Shown here: in pieces, positions 1-9,946 of the stretch | How positions within the stretch are numbered: the first letter of the stretch is position 1 | How the letters are laid out: the number at the start of each line of letters is the position of its first letter | From: Owenia fusiformis | Lineage: Eukaryota; Annelida; Polychaeta; Sabellida; Oweniidae | DNA: 64,000 nt | Assembly (NCBI GenBank): GCA_903813345.2 | Contig: CAIIXF020000009.1 | Span: forward strand, 38,247,759 to 38,311,758 | Reading direction: 5' to 3' | Program-made: the position numbers and the translations under genes | Notes under the pieces: generated by a model | The model's database searches: none | What the model was told of the DNA's origin: nothing | What the model saw: the letters and a program-made list of their open reading frames with translations, nothing else

Positions 1-2100
1 CTCCATTCTCCAAATGCATGAATTCTCTGGAGCACCACCCCTACCTCCACTTGGGAGGTGAACTGTAATGTAAGAAAGGGGAGGAGCTTCAAGCAAGACT
101 ACTAGTTAGTTCTTCCATAAGTTGAATAAAAAATTACAACCTTCTCTTGAATTTCTGCCAAATCTAGATAACCATTACACATATTCTACATTCCTTTTTA
201 ATTTAATTATATTAATCTATCTTCAAATCCTTAATACTTTGAATTCCAAATTGTTTAATATTCCAAATATAACCACCATATTATACTATATTTATAGGTA
301 AATAATCTGAAATCTTGATTACAGGTGTTATCTACCTGGGAAAGATGATTAGCACCCCACTTAACACCTTCACTTACCTTTACCTGTAAGTTACCTTAAT
401 CTCTTAACATTACACTTACCAAACAAAAGGTGGCCAATTAGATCAAATGTTCTTACGATAACAGAGCTCTCCTGGAGTGGAGATCAGTATTATAGGTTAC
501 ACTAAAGATAAAACTGCTATAACTATCTATAGACGATAAAACAACTGTATGAAGATTTTTGCCTGAATCTAAAATATTGCTGTAGAACCTGTATATATTC
601 TGAACATGAACAAATGATTCTGAAATGAACCATAAAAATATATATTCACTTTATGCAGGTCAATCCCTTAGTCATAGAACAATGTCAAAAACCAAAGGTT
701 ATGACTATAAATGGAATATGTTCACCATGGAAATATTCACAATTACATGTTTAAAAGTGTATTATACCAGTGATCTCCCCATGTCACTTTTACCGGGGGC
801 TCCCCCTACTTGAAACCAAAGGCCCCCCAGTTGGCACCCAGTTGGAATCTGCACTTCAACTTCTGATTTGAAAAATGAGTGACTTGAAATCTTGCACCCA
901 GTTGAAATTTTTTTTGGGGGAGAACACTGTATACATATATAAATTTACTTTAATTAAAACTAATATTGCTTGATATAATGAACCTACCTGTCTTTTCTTG
1001 CCTTTGTTATGTTGTTTCTGTGGTTTATGCTTTGGGCTATCTGTACTACTACACGTACATGACACACAAGAGAACATCGACTTGGGCCTCATTTTCAATA
1101 ATCCAGTCTGTCTTATACCATAAATCCAATGTCAGTTTGAGTCGTTTAACTTTTTAATTATCATCAACCCACTCGCTATGGCTTTTTTAATTAGACCACA
1201 ATTAATACTATTTTTCTCAGTTTTTTTATGGTTCATCACTCTCCTGTTAGGGTTCAGTCTACCTGATTTGACTTCCTGTATTTCTGTATCTATGCTAACT
1301 TACAGAACATCAACAATGGTGTCACTTTCCTCTTATGGGTTATAGTTTGATTGTTCCCCTGTACACATATAGATGTCTCTATGTGTCTTTCCCTACCCAG
1401 AGGGTTAAAAACGGTTCATGTCCCTGGGTCTGTGATAGCAATATTGTCACTCTCCTTTCTGGGTTCAATTCTCCTAAAAGGTTGATTGTTCACCTGCACA
1501 TCCGTAGGTGTGTCTATGTGTGCCTATCCCTACCCACAAGGCTTATCTAATGTCAGTATGTAGGACGTGTAGGTGCGGCATATGATGCTGTGCCTATTGT
1601 ATGATGCAACCAACTTCACTCGTGATCACTGATCCAACCATCTGTACATCATGAAATATTGTGAAATTAAATGTTGAAGCGTAGGTTGTAGATACAATAA
1701 ATAACTATCGTTGTTTTTAAATGTTTCTAGATATATGTCCTTTGCGCAAGCAGCTGCATTACAAATATGTTACCTATATAACAAGATCAATATAATTCTA
1801 GAAAATACGAGCCCGAAGACTCGTAGCTTCTAAAACTTAATCAATGTAAATATCATATGCCTAAGAAGCAAATAACAACTTATAATCCAACCTCCTTCAA
1901 TATAAGATCACTCACTCGCAGTAGATGAAAATAAGTAGGCATAAACAATAGATTGATTGACTAGACTGACGGCTACATTTGATCAATACAAGATGCTCCT
2001 GGAGATTCAATTAGACTTCACCCAGGTTATCCCTCTATTGAAGGTCAAGTCACGCTGTGTCTGTTTATTTTTGATATCTCAAGATGAGCATTGATGCTAA
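1..2100. other. non-coding flank left of the retrotransposon
   Basis: No convincing exon or RNA gene is visible. The short open frames here have no recognisable motif and no good splice sites. The stretch is AT-rich, with one diverged tandem duplication (listed separately). It is simply the left flank into which the LTR element inserted. Confidence 0.5.
1320..1545. repeat. diverged tandem duplication, about 120 bp period
   Basis: Two imperfect copies sit side by side. Each runs from a 'gtcact-tcct' block through 'gattgttc-cctg-acat' to 'tctatgtgt' and 'ccctaccca-aggg'. The first begins near 1320 and the second near 1446. They are clearly diverged and look like the remains of an old minisatellite. 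No coding sense is seen. Confidence 0.5.
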
Positions 2101-2613
2101 TGTGACGGAGTGATTTTCATGTTGTATTTTATAATTAATATCTTATACTTTTACTATGTTTTTACTTTGTAAATTAATTAATGGAAACATGATACAAAAA
2201 GCATTTAGATAAACAACAGGTCATGTAGTACACCTGGGATATCTCTGGTCAGTTTCTCACATTAAATATGCAATCATTACAATTGTTCAGAGCATCTTCA
2301 GACTTACAAATGTTTCTTTAATTTACATTTAATTTACATTTCTATATCTTGGATTCTAATTAGGATTTGAAGCAGTCTTCCCATTGTTAAACTTTTTACA
2401 TAACAGATTTGAAGTGATCATGTGATGTCTGGTTTTGAAGAATATACTATATGCCATGTGAGATTTGGGTCACTTTTTCGGCCTAGACTTCAAAAAGACA
2501 TAACTAGATTTAGCAGTAGATTAGAAGTGAAAACAAGTGAAATAAATAAAAGATAGAAATTAAAACATCACACTATTGTGTAGAATTAATATAAAGAGAG
2601 CCCGGTCATATTT
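2101..2613 (+). repeat. 5' long terminal repeat
   Basis: Begins TGTGACGG and ends CATATTT. It matches 9434-9946 base for base as far as I can read, with no length difference (both 513 bp). It holds an 'aataaataaaa' stretch near 2541 that could serve as a polyadenylation signal. The right boundary is set by the loss of identity with the downstream copy and by the TGG of the primer-binding site that follows directly. Confidence 0.93.
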
Positions 2614-2631
2614 TGGTGGAGCTGCCTGAGG
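2614..2631 (+). other. putative tRNA primer-binding site
   Basis: TGGTGGAGCTGCCTGAGG follows the 5' LTR without a gap. The leading TGG pairs with a tRNA 3' CCA end, as expected for minus-strand priming. I could not assign the tRNA by memory. Confidence 0.6.
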
Positions 2632-2641
2632 TTTAACAACA

Positions 2642-3562
2642 ATGGATTTATCAATATTGGACAAATTCCATGGAAAATCAGAAGAAAACGTTATTATTTG
2701 GTTAAACACTATTGACACATTCGCAAATTTAAAGAACTGGAACCAACATAGAAAATGTAGTTTAATCCCACTTTTAGTCAAAGGAGAAGCAGCAAAATAC
2801 TTTGAACAATTAGAGGAAAATACAAAGAACGACTGGGAGGAATTGACGGAAGCACTTAAAGAAAGGTTCCCACCCAAACAATCGGAAAGATGGGAGTTGT
2901 TGGATAAATTGGATACTCTCAAACAAAATGATATGTCTGTGGATGATTTCCACAGCAAGCTCATGTATTATACCAGCAGACTAAAAAAGGATGCTGAGGA
3001 TGTTAAAGAACTCTTTGTCCAAGGATTGAATACATCTACAAAGAACTTTGTAAGGCTCAAAGAACCTGAAAATTTAGAACAAGCTGTTAAGTTCGCAAGG
3101 ATTCATAGCAACATGCCCCAAGATTCAGCGCCAGAGATGTTAGCAGCCTCGATTAAAATTCTCACGGATAAAGTCGATAAGCTATCCGTTGCTGCAGTCA
3201 CAGTCGATGCCATGGGTCAACGCTATGCCAACAATAACCAGTTTCCAGTGCAACAAAGTGCCCAAAGACAGCAGAACCAGTATCAACCGCAGAATCAGTA
3301 CCAACCGCAAAAGCAGTATCAACCGCAGAATCCGTTTCAACAACAGAACCAATTTCCTGGGAATCAACAGTTTACGCAACAACAGAAACGGTATCCCCAA
3401 CATGACCAACAATTTATGCAGCAAAATTCATCAAGCAGAAACCAGTGTGAGAGGTGCGGTAAGTCAAACCACCTTTCATTAAATTGTTATGCTAGGTTTA
3501 AGCAGTGCTTTCAGTGTGGTCGCGGGGGGGCATTATTCGTATATGTGTCGAAACGTTGCTAA
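2642..3562 (+). CDS. gag: Gag polyprotein of the LTR element (3' end out of frame)
   Basis: Encodes 306 residues starting 10 bases after the primer-binding site. Residues about 1-165 resemble the retrotransposon Gag capsid domain, with the helical pattern around W-L-N-T-I-D, K-G-E-A-A-K-Y-F and F-V-Q-G-L. Then follows a glutamine-rich linker built from an 18-base repeat (units reading N-Q-Y-Q-P-Q). Near the end is one complete CX2CX4HX4C zinc knuckle for RNA binding. A second knuckle starts with C-F-Q-C and is then lost. The reading frame crosses seven G at 3524-3530 and terminates at 3562 with unrelated residues. In the +1 frame after that run, the His and the last Cys sit at exactly the spacing the knuckle needs, and that frame ends at a TGA at 3564-3566. 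I infer a one-base gain in the G run, an assembly homopolymer error, or recoding. The start ATG is the first after the primer site. Confidence 0.88.
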   Translation: MDLSILDKFHGKSEENVIIWLNTIDTFANLKNWNQHRKCSLIPLLVKGEAAKYFEQLEENTKNDWEELTEALKERFPPKQSERWELLDKLDTLKQNDMSVDDFHSKLMYYTSRLKKDAEDVKELFVQGLNTSTKNFVRLKEPENLEQAVKFARIHSNMPQDSAPEMLAASIKILTDKVDKLSVAAVTVDAMGQRYANNNQFPVQQSAQRQQNQYQPQNQYQPQKQYQPQNPFQQQNQFPGNQQFTQQQKRYPQHDQQFMQQNSSSRNQCERCGKSNHLSLNCYARFKQCFQCGRGGALFVYVSKRC

Positions 3563-3566
3563 ATGA

Positions 3567-6500
3567 GGACTCGCGCCTGTTCCTCATAGGGATGGGCACC
3601 TTGAAACTAAAGTTGACAATCAAAAGTTTAAACAAGTGAAAAGTGATAGTGGCAAGGTGGCCATCCCTGCAGTTCAATCAGTCAAGGTTAATTTGCAAAG
3701 ATCAGTTTCAAACATAATTATTCATACAAACATAGTTGACAATAATATCAAAGCCTTGGTAGATACTGGTGCAGAACAATCCTGTATGAGATTAGCACTC
3801 TATGAAAAATTGAACTTGCACAAGAAATGTCCTATCAGTCCAACTAATATTGAGTTATATGGGGCTGGGGGAGAAGCGCACAAGCTAGAAGTACTGGGTG
3901 TGGCAAATGTTCCTCTAAAATTTGAAGATATTGAATATGTTCAACCAATGCATATCCTCAAAAGTGCAAATCATGATGTAATTTTAGGTGAGGACTTTTT
4001 CTCACAAAGTAAAGCACTCATAGACTTCACACAAAAAGTTGTCATTTTACAACAGGGAGATCCTACTAAACATAGTACATATACTACTAATGAACCGAGA
4101 CTAACAGCATGTGTAAATAATGTAGCTATTGGTAGTGAAGTACAAACATCAGGTATCAATCTAGAGAAATGTAAATTACCAGAGGGGGAAAAGACAAAAT
4201 TGGTAACTTTCATCGATAAAAATAAAGATGTCTTTTCTCAAAACATGAACGAGTTAGGCTGTGCAAATAGTACATATGAGCATGTTATAAGAACAAAATC
4301 AGATAAGCCAGTCCAGCAAAGATTCTATAGGTATTCTCAAGAACAGAAAAATGAAATTGACAAACAATGTGACCAAATGTTAGAATATGGCATAATTGAA
4401 CATTCTGTGTCAGAATATGCTAGCCCTGTTGTGTTAGTGAAAAAGAAGTCAAATGAGTACAGGTTAGCAATAGACTACAGAAGGCTCAATAAAAACACAG
4501 AAGCAATTCATTACCCTCTTCCACAATTAAATGACATTATAGATTGCATAGCGCATTCAAAAGCAACAATATTTTCAGTTTTGGACATGCATAGTGGGTT
4601 TTGGCAATTACCTCTTAGTGAAAGCTCAAAGCATAAAACAGCATTTGTAACCCACAAGGGCAAATTTCAGTTCAACAGAATGCCTTTTGGCCTCAAAAAT
4701 GCACCAATGTCATTTCAGAGGGTCATGAATGATGTTTTGAAAGGTCTTACATGGGACTTTGTGTTGGTTTACTGTGATGACATAATTGTTTTTAGTAAAG
4801 ACATGAAAGAGCATTTAAACCATTTAGACCAGGTATTCACAAGACTTAGAAAAGCAAATTTGAAGCTTAAACCCTCAAAATGTAAACTAGCACTGGAAAA
4901 GGTTGTTTATTTGGGTTTTGTCTTCACCAAAGAAGGTATAACAGTAGACAATGAAAAGATCAAGGCAATTCTATCATACCCACAACCTACAAATGTCACA
5001 GAGGTAAGGGCATATTTGGGACTTTGTAACTTTTACCGCAGATTTGTTAAGGGTTTTAGTAACATAGTAGCCCCACTAAACAATCTTATGCGAAAAAATG
5101 TCGAGTTTGTTTGGGATGAACAATGTGAAAATGCATTTCAAGAATCAAAAATTATGTTGACTACAGAACCAGTGTTAGTATATCCTGACTTACAAAAGCC
5201 GTTCATTATATCATGTGACGCTTCAGGTACAGCTATTGGTTACATATTAGGTCAAATAGACGAACAAGGGAGAGAGAGAGCAGTTAGCTATGGAGGTAGG
5301 TCACTCTCAACAGGAGAGAGAAAGTGGTCCATTACTGAGAGAGAATGCCTTGCTTTAATTGAAGCAATCAATGAATACCACATATACATAGCAAATGCAC
5401 ATTTTATAGTTTACACTGATCACATCTCATTAAAGTACCTGCAATCAATTAAAGATCATACAGGTAGGCTAGGTAGGTGGTCAATCAAACTTCAAGCATA
5501 TGATTTCACCATTGAGTTCAGGTGTGGCAAATCAAACTCAAATGCAGATGCATTAAGCCGGAGACCATATGATGTAAATGAATGTAAACAAATGTGTCAA
5601 CAAACCACAACAATACAAACAGAGGACTCAGGTATTACACAAGACAACTGCACTGATGAATGGGTAGCTTATAGTATTCCAAGCCCTACTACAATGCAAA
5701 CAGGTAATATAGGGTCAGAAGGTCAAAATGTTAAGTGTCCAATAAGTGAATCAAAACAACAAACAGGTATGTGTAGTGACCTAAGTGCCCTAAGTTCAAT
5801 ATGTGAAATTACTCAATCATCAAATGAGGTGTTTCAAAATAAACAAAGACAAGATCCCCAACTGCAAATGTACATAAAGTATTTAGAGCAAGATGAGTTA
5901 CCAGACAAAGAGAACTTAGCAAGAAAGGTAATACTTGAAAGTCAGGATTTTCTTATCAAAGATGGTATTCTATATCATATGTATTATCCAAGGGGAAAAG
6001 GTCATAAATCAGACAGAGTTGTAATACAATTAGCAATACCACAACAATTGAGAGAGGATGTTCTACAGTGTTATCATGACTCCTTAATGGGAGGGCATCA
6101 AGGTCAAGATAGGACATACAACACAATCAGGTACAAATATTACTGGCCAAAAATGTATTCCGACATAGAGAAATATGTAAAATCATGTGAAATTTGTCAA
6201 CAATCAAAAAAGTATCATGGCCAGAGAGCACCCTTACAACCATTACCAACAGGAAGTCTATTCAGTCGTGTCCACATGGATATACTAGGACCTATACACA
6301 AGGTAAATGGATTTCAGTACATTCTTTTGATTGTAGACTCATTTTCGAAGTGGCCAGAAGCGGTAGCCTTGAAATCTATAGAGGCAACAGAGGTAGCCAG
6401 GGTATTGTTTACAGAATTCATATGTAGATATGGTTCCATGAAGACTTTAATTACAGATAGAGGCCAGAATTTCATGTCAAAAGTTATTCAAGAATTGTGT

Positions 6501-7415
6501 AGAATGTTTGGCATAGAACACAGGGCAACCTCAAGTTATCACCCTGAGACCAATTCAAGCTGCGAAAGGATGAACAGTACAATCAATCAAGCATTTAGGT
6601 GTTTTGTTGATAAACAACAATCTAATTGGCCACAACTTCTACCAGGTATTTTAGCCTCTTATAGGTTTTCACCAGCAACTGAGTCTACTGGGTATTCCCC
6701 TTACTATTTGTTGTATGGTAAGGAACCCCTTATGCCACTAGATACTATGGTACCAGTAAGTATGGGACAAAGTACAGTCACAGACAGACTACAAGATATA
6801 CAGACTAACTTAGAGGTAGCAAGGGATATAGCTAAAGAGAATCAAGAAGCTGCAAAGATAAAGACTAAAACCCAACATGATAAAAAGGCGAAACTACCAC
6901 AGTTCAAGGTAGGTGATAGAGTATGGTTACATGTGCCTAAAACTCCAACAGGTTTAACACCCAAACATTGTAGAAAATATCATGGTCCATATTACATTGT
7001 AAGGGCTAATGCTAACATGACATACAAACTAATAAGGTGTAGTGATGATCGTTTATTGAGATCTTTGGTACATGCAAATAGATTGAAGCCTTATGTAGAT
7101 CCAGAGACAAGACCAACAAATATACCAAGAGTTCAACAGGGACAGGTATTACAGGATGACAATCATATTGATCAAGGTAGTAGTAGTATTAGTGATAGTA
7201 GTAGTGAAAGTGATCAGCAGCCACCTCAGGTACAAGAAGTTGAGCGACTCTTGGCATGTGGTAAACACAATGGAAAAAAGTGTTATAAGGTGAAGTGGCG
7301 TAATGAGAAAAAGAGTACATGGGAGTATGAAGAAAATATTCCAAGAAATTTAATAAGGGAATACCATATCACCAAAACAAACACTGGTAAAGTAAGGAAA
7401 AGGAAAACTAGATAA
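3567..7415 (+). CDS. pol: Pol polyprotein: protease, RT, RNase H, integrase, chromodomain
   Basis: The frame opens right after the TGA at 3564-3566 and has no early ATG, so it is probably made as a Gag-Pol fusion. Numbering below counts the GTG at 3636 as residue 1. An aspartic protease has D-T-G at 43-45 and a later I-L-G-E-D-F. Reverse transcriptase has the catalytic Y-C-D-D at 379-382 and upstream M-P-F-G-L-K-N-A-P. RNase H has D528, E570 and D595. Integrase has an HHCC zinc region at about 814-858 and catalytic D882, D941 and E977 (35 residues between the last two), followed by a GPY motif. The end carries a chromodomain at about 1199-1245 with V-K-W and T-W-E-Y-E-E-N-I. By eye two of the three aromatic cage positions are missing, as in group II retrotransposon chromodomains. 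The whole 1.26-kilo-residue frame is intact. Confidence 0.93.
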   Translation, partial: GLAPVPHRDGHLETKVDNQKFKQVKSDSGKVAIPAVQSVKVNLQRSVSNIIIHTNIVDNNIKALVDTGAEQSCMRLALYEKLNLHKKCPISPTNIELYGAGGEAHKLEVLGVANVPLKFEDIEYVQPMHILKSANHDVILGEDFFSQSKALIDFTQKVVILQQGDPTKHSTYTTNEPRLTACVNNVAIGSEVQTSGINLEKCKLPEGEKTKLVTFIDKNKDVFSQNMNELGCANSTYEHVIRTKSDKPVQQRFYRYSQEQKNEIDKQCDQMLEYGIIEHSVSEYASPVVLVKKKSNEYRLAIDYRRLNKNTEAIHYPLPQLNDIIDCIAHSKATIFSVLDMHSGFWQLPLSESSKHKTAFVTHKGKFQFNRMPFGLKNAPMSFQRVMNDVLKGLTWDFVLVYCDDIIVFSKDMKEHLNHLDQVFTRLRKANLKLKPSKCKLALEKVVYLGFVFTKEGITVDNEKIKAILSYPQPTNVTEVRAYLGLCNFYRRFVKGFSNIVAPLNNLMRKNVEFVWDEQCENAFQESKIMLTTEPVLVYPDLQKPFIISCDASGTAIGYILGQIDEQGRERAVSYGGRSLSTGERKWSITERECLALIEAINEYHIYIANAHFIVYTDHISLKYLQSIKDHTGRLGRWSIKLQAYDFTIEFRCGKSNSNADALSRRPYDVNECKQMCQQTTTIQTEDSGITQDNCTDEWVAYSIPSPTTMQTGNIGSEGQNVKCPISESKQQTGMCSDLSALSSICEITQSSNEVFQNKQRQDPQLQMYIKYLEQDELPDKENLARKVILESQDFLIKDGILYHMYYPRGKGHKSDRVVIQLAIPQQLREDVLQCYHDSLMGGHQGQDRTYNTIRYKYYWPKMYSDIEKYVKSCEICQQSKKYHGQRAPLQPLPTGSLFSRVHMDILGPIHKVNGFQYILLIVDSFSKWPEAVALKSIEATEVARVLFTEFICRYGSMKTLITDRGQNFMSKVIQELCRMFGIEHRATSSYHPETNSSCERMNSTINQAFRCFVDKQQSNWPQLLPGILASYRFSPATESTGYSPYYLLYGKEPLMPLDTMVPVSMGQSTVTDRLQDIQTNLEVARDIAKENQEAAKIKTKTQHDKKAKLPQFKVGDRVWLHVPKTPTGLTPKHCRKYHGPYYIVRANANMTYKLIRCSDDRLLRSLVHANRLKPYVDPETRPTNIPRVQQGQVLQDDNHIDQGSSSISDSSSESDQQPPQVQEVERLLACGKHNGKKCYKVKWRNEKKSTWEYEENIPRNLIREYHITKTNTGKVRKRKTR

Positions 7416-9433
7416 GAAAGCAAATCGATACATCATGCATGCATTTAAGTCCCATATTAGTTAGTTGTTTGAGTAAGTACATGTAGGCATTATATGATGT
7501 ATGATATGGTATTGTAAAGAAACTATAGCAGTTTATTGTTTGATATATTCTATGGTACAAGTATACAGCACAGGTGAGGTATAAGAGATGATGCTATTAA
7601 ATTAAGGTAAGGGTATCAGGTGTAAATGTAAAGATAAAAGAGTATTAAGTGAGAAATAATAAAGTAAGTGAAATGTAATAAAGCAAGTGAAATGATAATA
7701 AAGCAAGTGAAAAATAAAGAGAATATCTGGTTCCAATCAAGAGGATTAAAACACAGGTCTACTTAATGTACAGGTAGATCTGCGGATCCCAGGAAGATCA
7801 AACCTTAAAGAAAAGGTTAACCTAGGACAACGTGCGACCTAGTCTGAGTTATCTTATGGCTAAAACCCCACATTACAAATGCAGTAATAAGACGTTGTTA
7901 TCTGTGTATGTAATTGTGTAGCCAGTGTCTTAACGTCTAATTAAAGGGGCAGGTAGTGGCTCACGAATGCGGCAACCCCACCTTGCTGTCATTTATACAG
8001 TAAGGTAAGTCCAAGTTCTGACATAAGCACGTAGTACATATAGTGTGTAGAAGTGTTAGTTAGAATAACATATGTAGTTCAAGTGAAAGTAAAACAAATG
8101 TAGTCCAAGTGAAAGTGAAAGAAATGTAGGTCAAGTGAAATCCTAAGGAAAAAGGATAAGATATAGTGAGCCAAAATAAAAGTGTCAATATTGCATGGCC
8201 AACCCTGCTAATATTTTTAGATGTCTTAACCTGTAAACTAATAAAGTGTTAGGATTATTTACTAATATTTAGTATAGTGCCTTCTGGTAAATATAGTTAC
8301 TGGGTGCAAACTACTTCCTGGGAGCTAGACACTAATTGGGACCAGTTAATTTGAGAATGACAACTTATAATAATCTTAATTGTTCAAAATATATAATTAA
8401 TTAATCCTAAATTAAATATCTATGTACAACTTAAATTGAATTCATGGACTGCTACAGTCAGTTTACATTGTTTAAGAAGTTCAATTGCAAGGGATTATTT
8501 GCCTTACTTCTCTTATACTTCATCAATGTGAGTTTCTCATTATTATTTAAATGTGCCAGACAAAGGTCATATACCAAAGCATTATGGTACAGATAAAGTT
8601 TGCACAAACAATTATGATGTGCATCATTAACAGTGTTTATAAACAAAACTTAGTAGAAAGGTAGGATTTAGTGCAAGTTACTTTTAACTAGATATGGTTA
8701 TAATAGGCCATAAAAGATTTTTTTCTCTCCTTTACATATGATTGTAATTTTTAACTCAAGAAAATACAGGATTGGATTGTGCCAAGTTGAAGTTTTTACT
8801 GGCAACAGAATCATCACGTGAAATTCTGTGCTGGTGCATAATGAGTGATCAATTACCTTTGTTGGTTGTTAATTACAGTTTGGGTATTTTCACAAAGAAA
8901 TTGTCCTATTTATAATTGTTTTATTGAGTTTAATAATTATTATGGTAGTTTATGATGATTTTAGTTAGATAAACAGTATGTAAATTGTAAAGTAGAGTAT
9001 ACAAATAGGTGTTTAAAAATATATATATATATATGCGACCACTCTGAACACTAAATTGCTTAAAATAAGAATTGCTAGCAGACAATTTGAAAGTTGGTAG
9101 ACTTATGGCCTCAAAAATTTATGGAGGAGTTATTAATCTTCTAATATGATGAATTTCTTGATTAATGAAAATGATGCTGAATTATATTAACTCTGATAGT
9201 GCAACAATTAATATTATAAACAATGTGACTTTACTTCAGGAAGGAAGGACAATATGACACTCCTCATCTCCAGGCAATGACATCAACATTGGGCGATGAC
9301 ATCAACGTCATTTTAACATATTTTATACTTTAATAGAATTTAACATTACAGGTTATATATTTTTAACTTGGACTGATTAAACGGAGTGATTTTCATTTAG
9401 AATGCGGGACGCATTCTTTGGAGGAGAAGCAAA
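7416..9433 (+). other. long non-coding 3' region of the LTR element
   Basis: Two kilobases lie between the pol stop and the 3' LTR with no open frame above about 60 codons on the plus strand and no envelope-like sequence. 7640-7722 and 8070-8145 carry repeated 'aagtgaaa' motifs, and there is an (AT)n run near 9025. The length is unusual for an env-less element. It may be a decayed extra gene or a structured 3' region. Confidence 0.7.
9381..9433 (+). other. polypurine tract, hairpin and LTR-tip repeat
   Basis: 9420-9433 (GGAGGAGAAGCAAA) directly abuts the 3' LTR and is a good plus-strand primer. Before it, 9399-9417 forms a perfect 8-bp stem (AGAATGCG / CGCATTCT) with a 3-base loop. 9381-9396 repeats 16 bases of the LTR tip (ACGGAGTGATTTTCAT), which recur in the LTR at 9438-9453. 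Confidence 0.75.
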
Positions 9434-9946
9434 TGTGACGGAGTGATTTTCATGTTGTATTTTATAATTAATATCTTATACTTTTACTATGTTTTTACTT
9501 TGTAAATTAATTAATGGAAACATGATACAAAAAGCATTTAGATAAACAACAGGTCATGTAGTACACCTGGGATATCTCTGGTCAGTTTCTCACATTAAAT
9601 ATGCAATCATTACAATTGTTCAGAGCATCTTCAGACTTACAAATGTTTCTTTAATTTACATTTAATTTACATTTCTATATCTTGGATTCTAATTAGGATT
9701 TGAAGCAGTCTTCCCATTGTTAAACTTTTTACATAACAGATTTGAAGTGATCATGTGATGTCTGGTTTTGAAGAATATACTATATGCCATGTGAGATTTG
9801 GGTCACTTTTTCGGCCTAGACTTCAAAAAGACATAACTAGATTTAGCAGTAGATTAGAAGTGAAAACAAGTGAAATAAATAAAAGATAGAAATTAAAACA
9901 TCACACTATTGTGTAGAATTAATATAAAGAGAGCCCGGTCATATTT
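9434..9946 (+). repeat. 3' long terminal repeat
   Basis: Identical by eye to 2101-2613, starting TGTGACGG and ending CATATTT. The sequence after it (ccaagcaaat) does not match the sequence before the 5' LTR beyond a possible imperfect 4-mer. Confidence 0.93.

Larger units (their letters stand above)
2101..9946 (+). mobile_element. Ty3/gypsy LTR retrotransposon with chromodomain (chromovirus-like)
   Basis: A 7.85-kb element bounded by two 513-bp LTRs that I read as identical. Internal order is LTR, primer-binding site, gag, protease, reverse transcriptase, RNase H, integrase, chromodomain, a long non-coding 3' region, polypurine tract, LTR. Integrase following RNase H is the Ty3/gypsy (Metaviridae) order. 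A GPY motif and a C-terminal chromodomain point to a chromovirus-type lineage. There is no env-like open frame. Identical LTRs imply a recent insertion. However, the flanking 4-mers differ (CTAA before 2101, CCAA after 9946), so there is no perfect target-site duplication. The gag second zinc knuckle is out of frame at a run of seven G, so this copy may not be fully functional unless that base is an assembly error or is recoded. Confidence 0.95.

Noticed and set aside
2590-2595. TATAAA near the end of the 5' LTR as the element's promoter
   Set aside because: It lies only about 20 bp before the primer-binding site, so a start 25-30 bp downstream would fall inside that site and leave no R region.
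3182-3482. Open frames on the minus strand and in the third frame over gag
   Set aside because: They overlap the glutamine-rich repeat of gag and are shadows of its 18-base units.
7416-9433. Envelope gene of the LTR element
   Set aside because: No open frame of useful length, no signal peptide and no transmembrane pattern on the plus strand.
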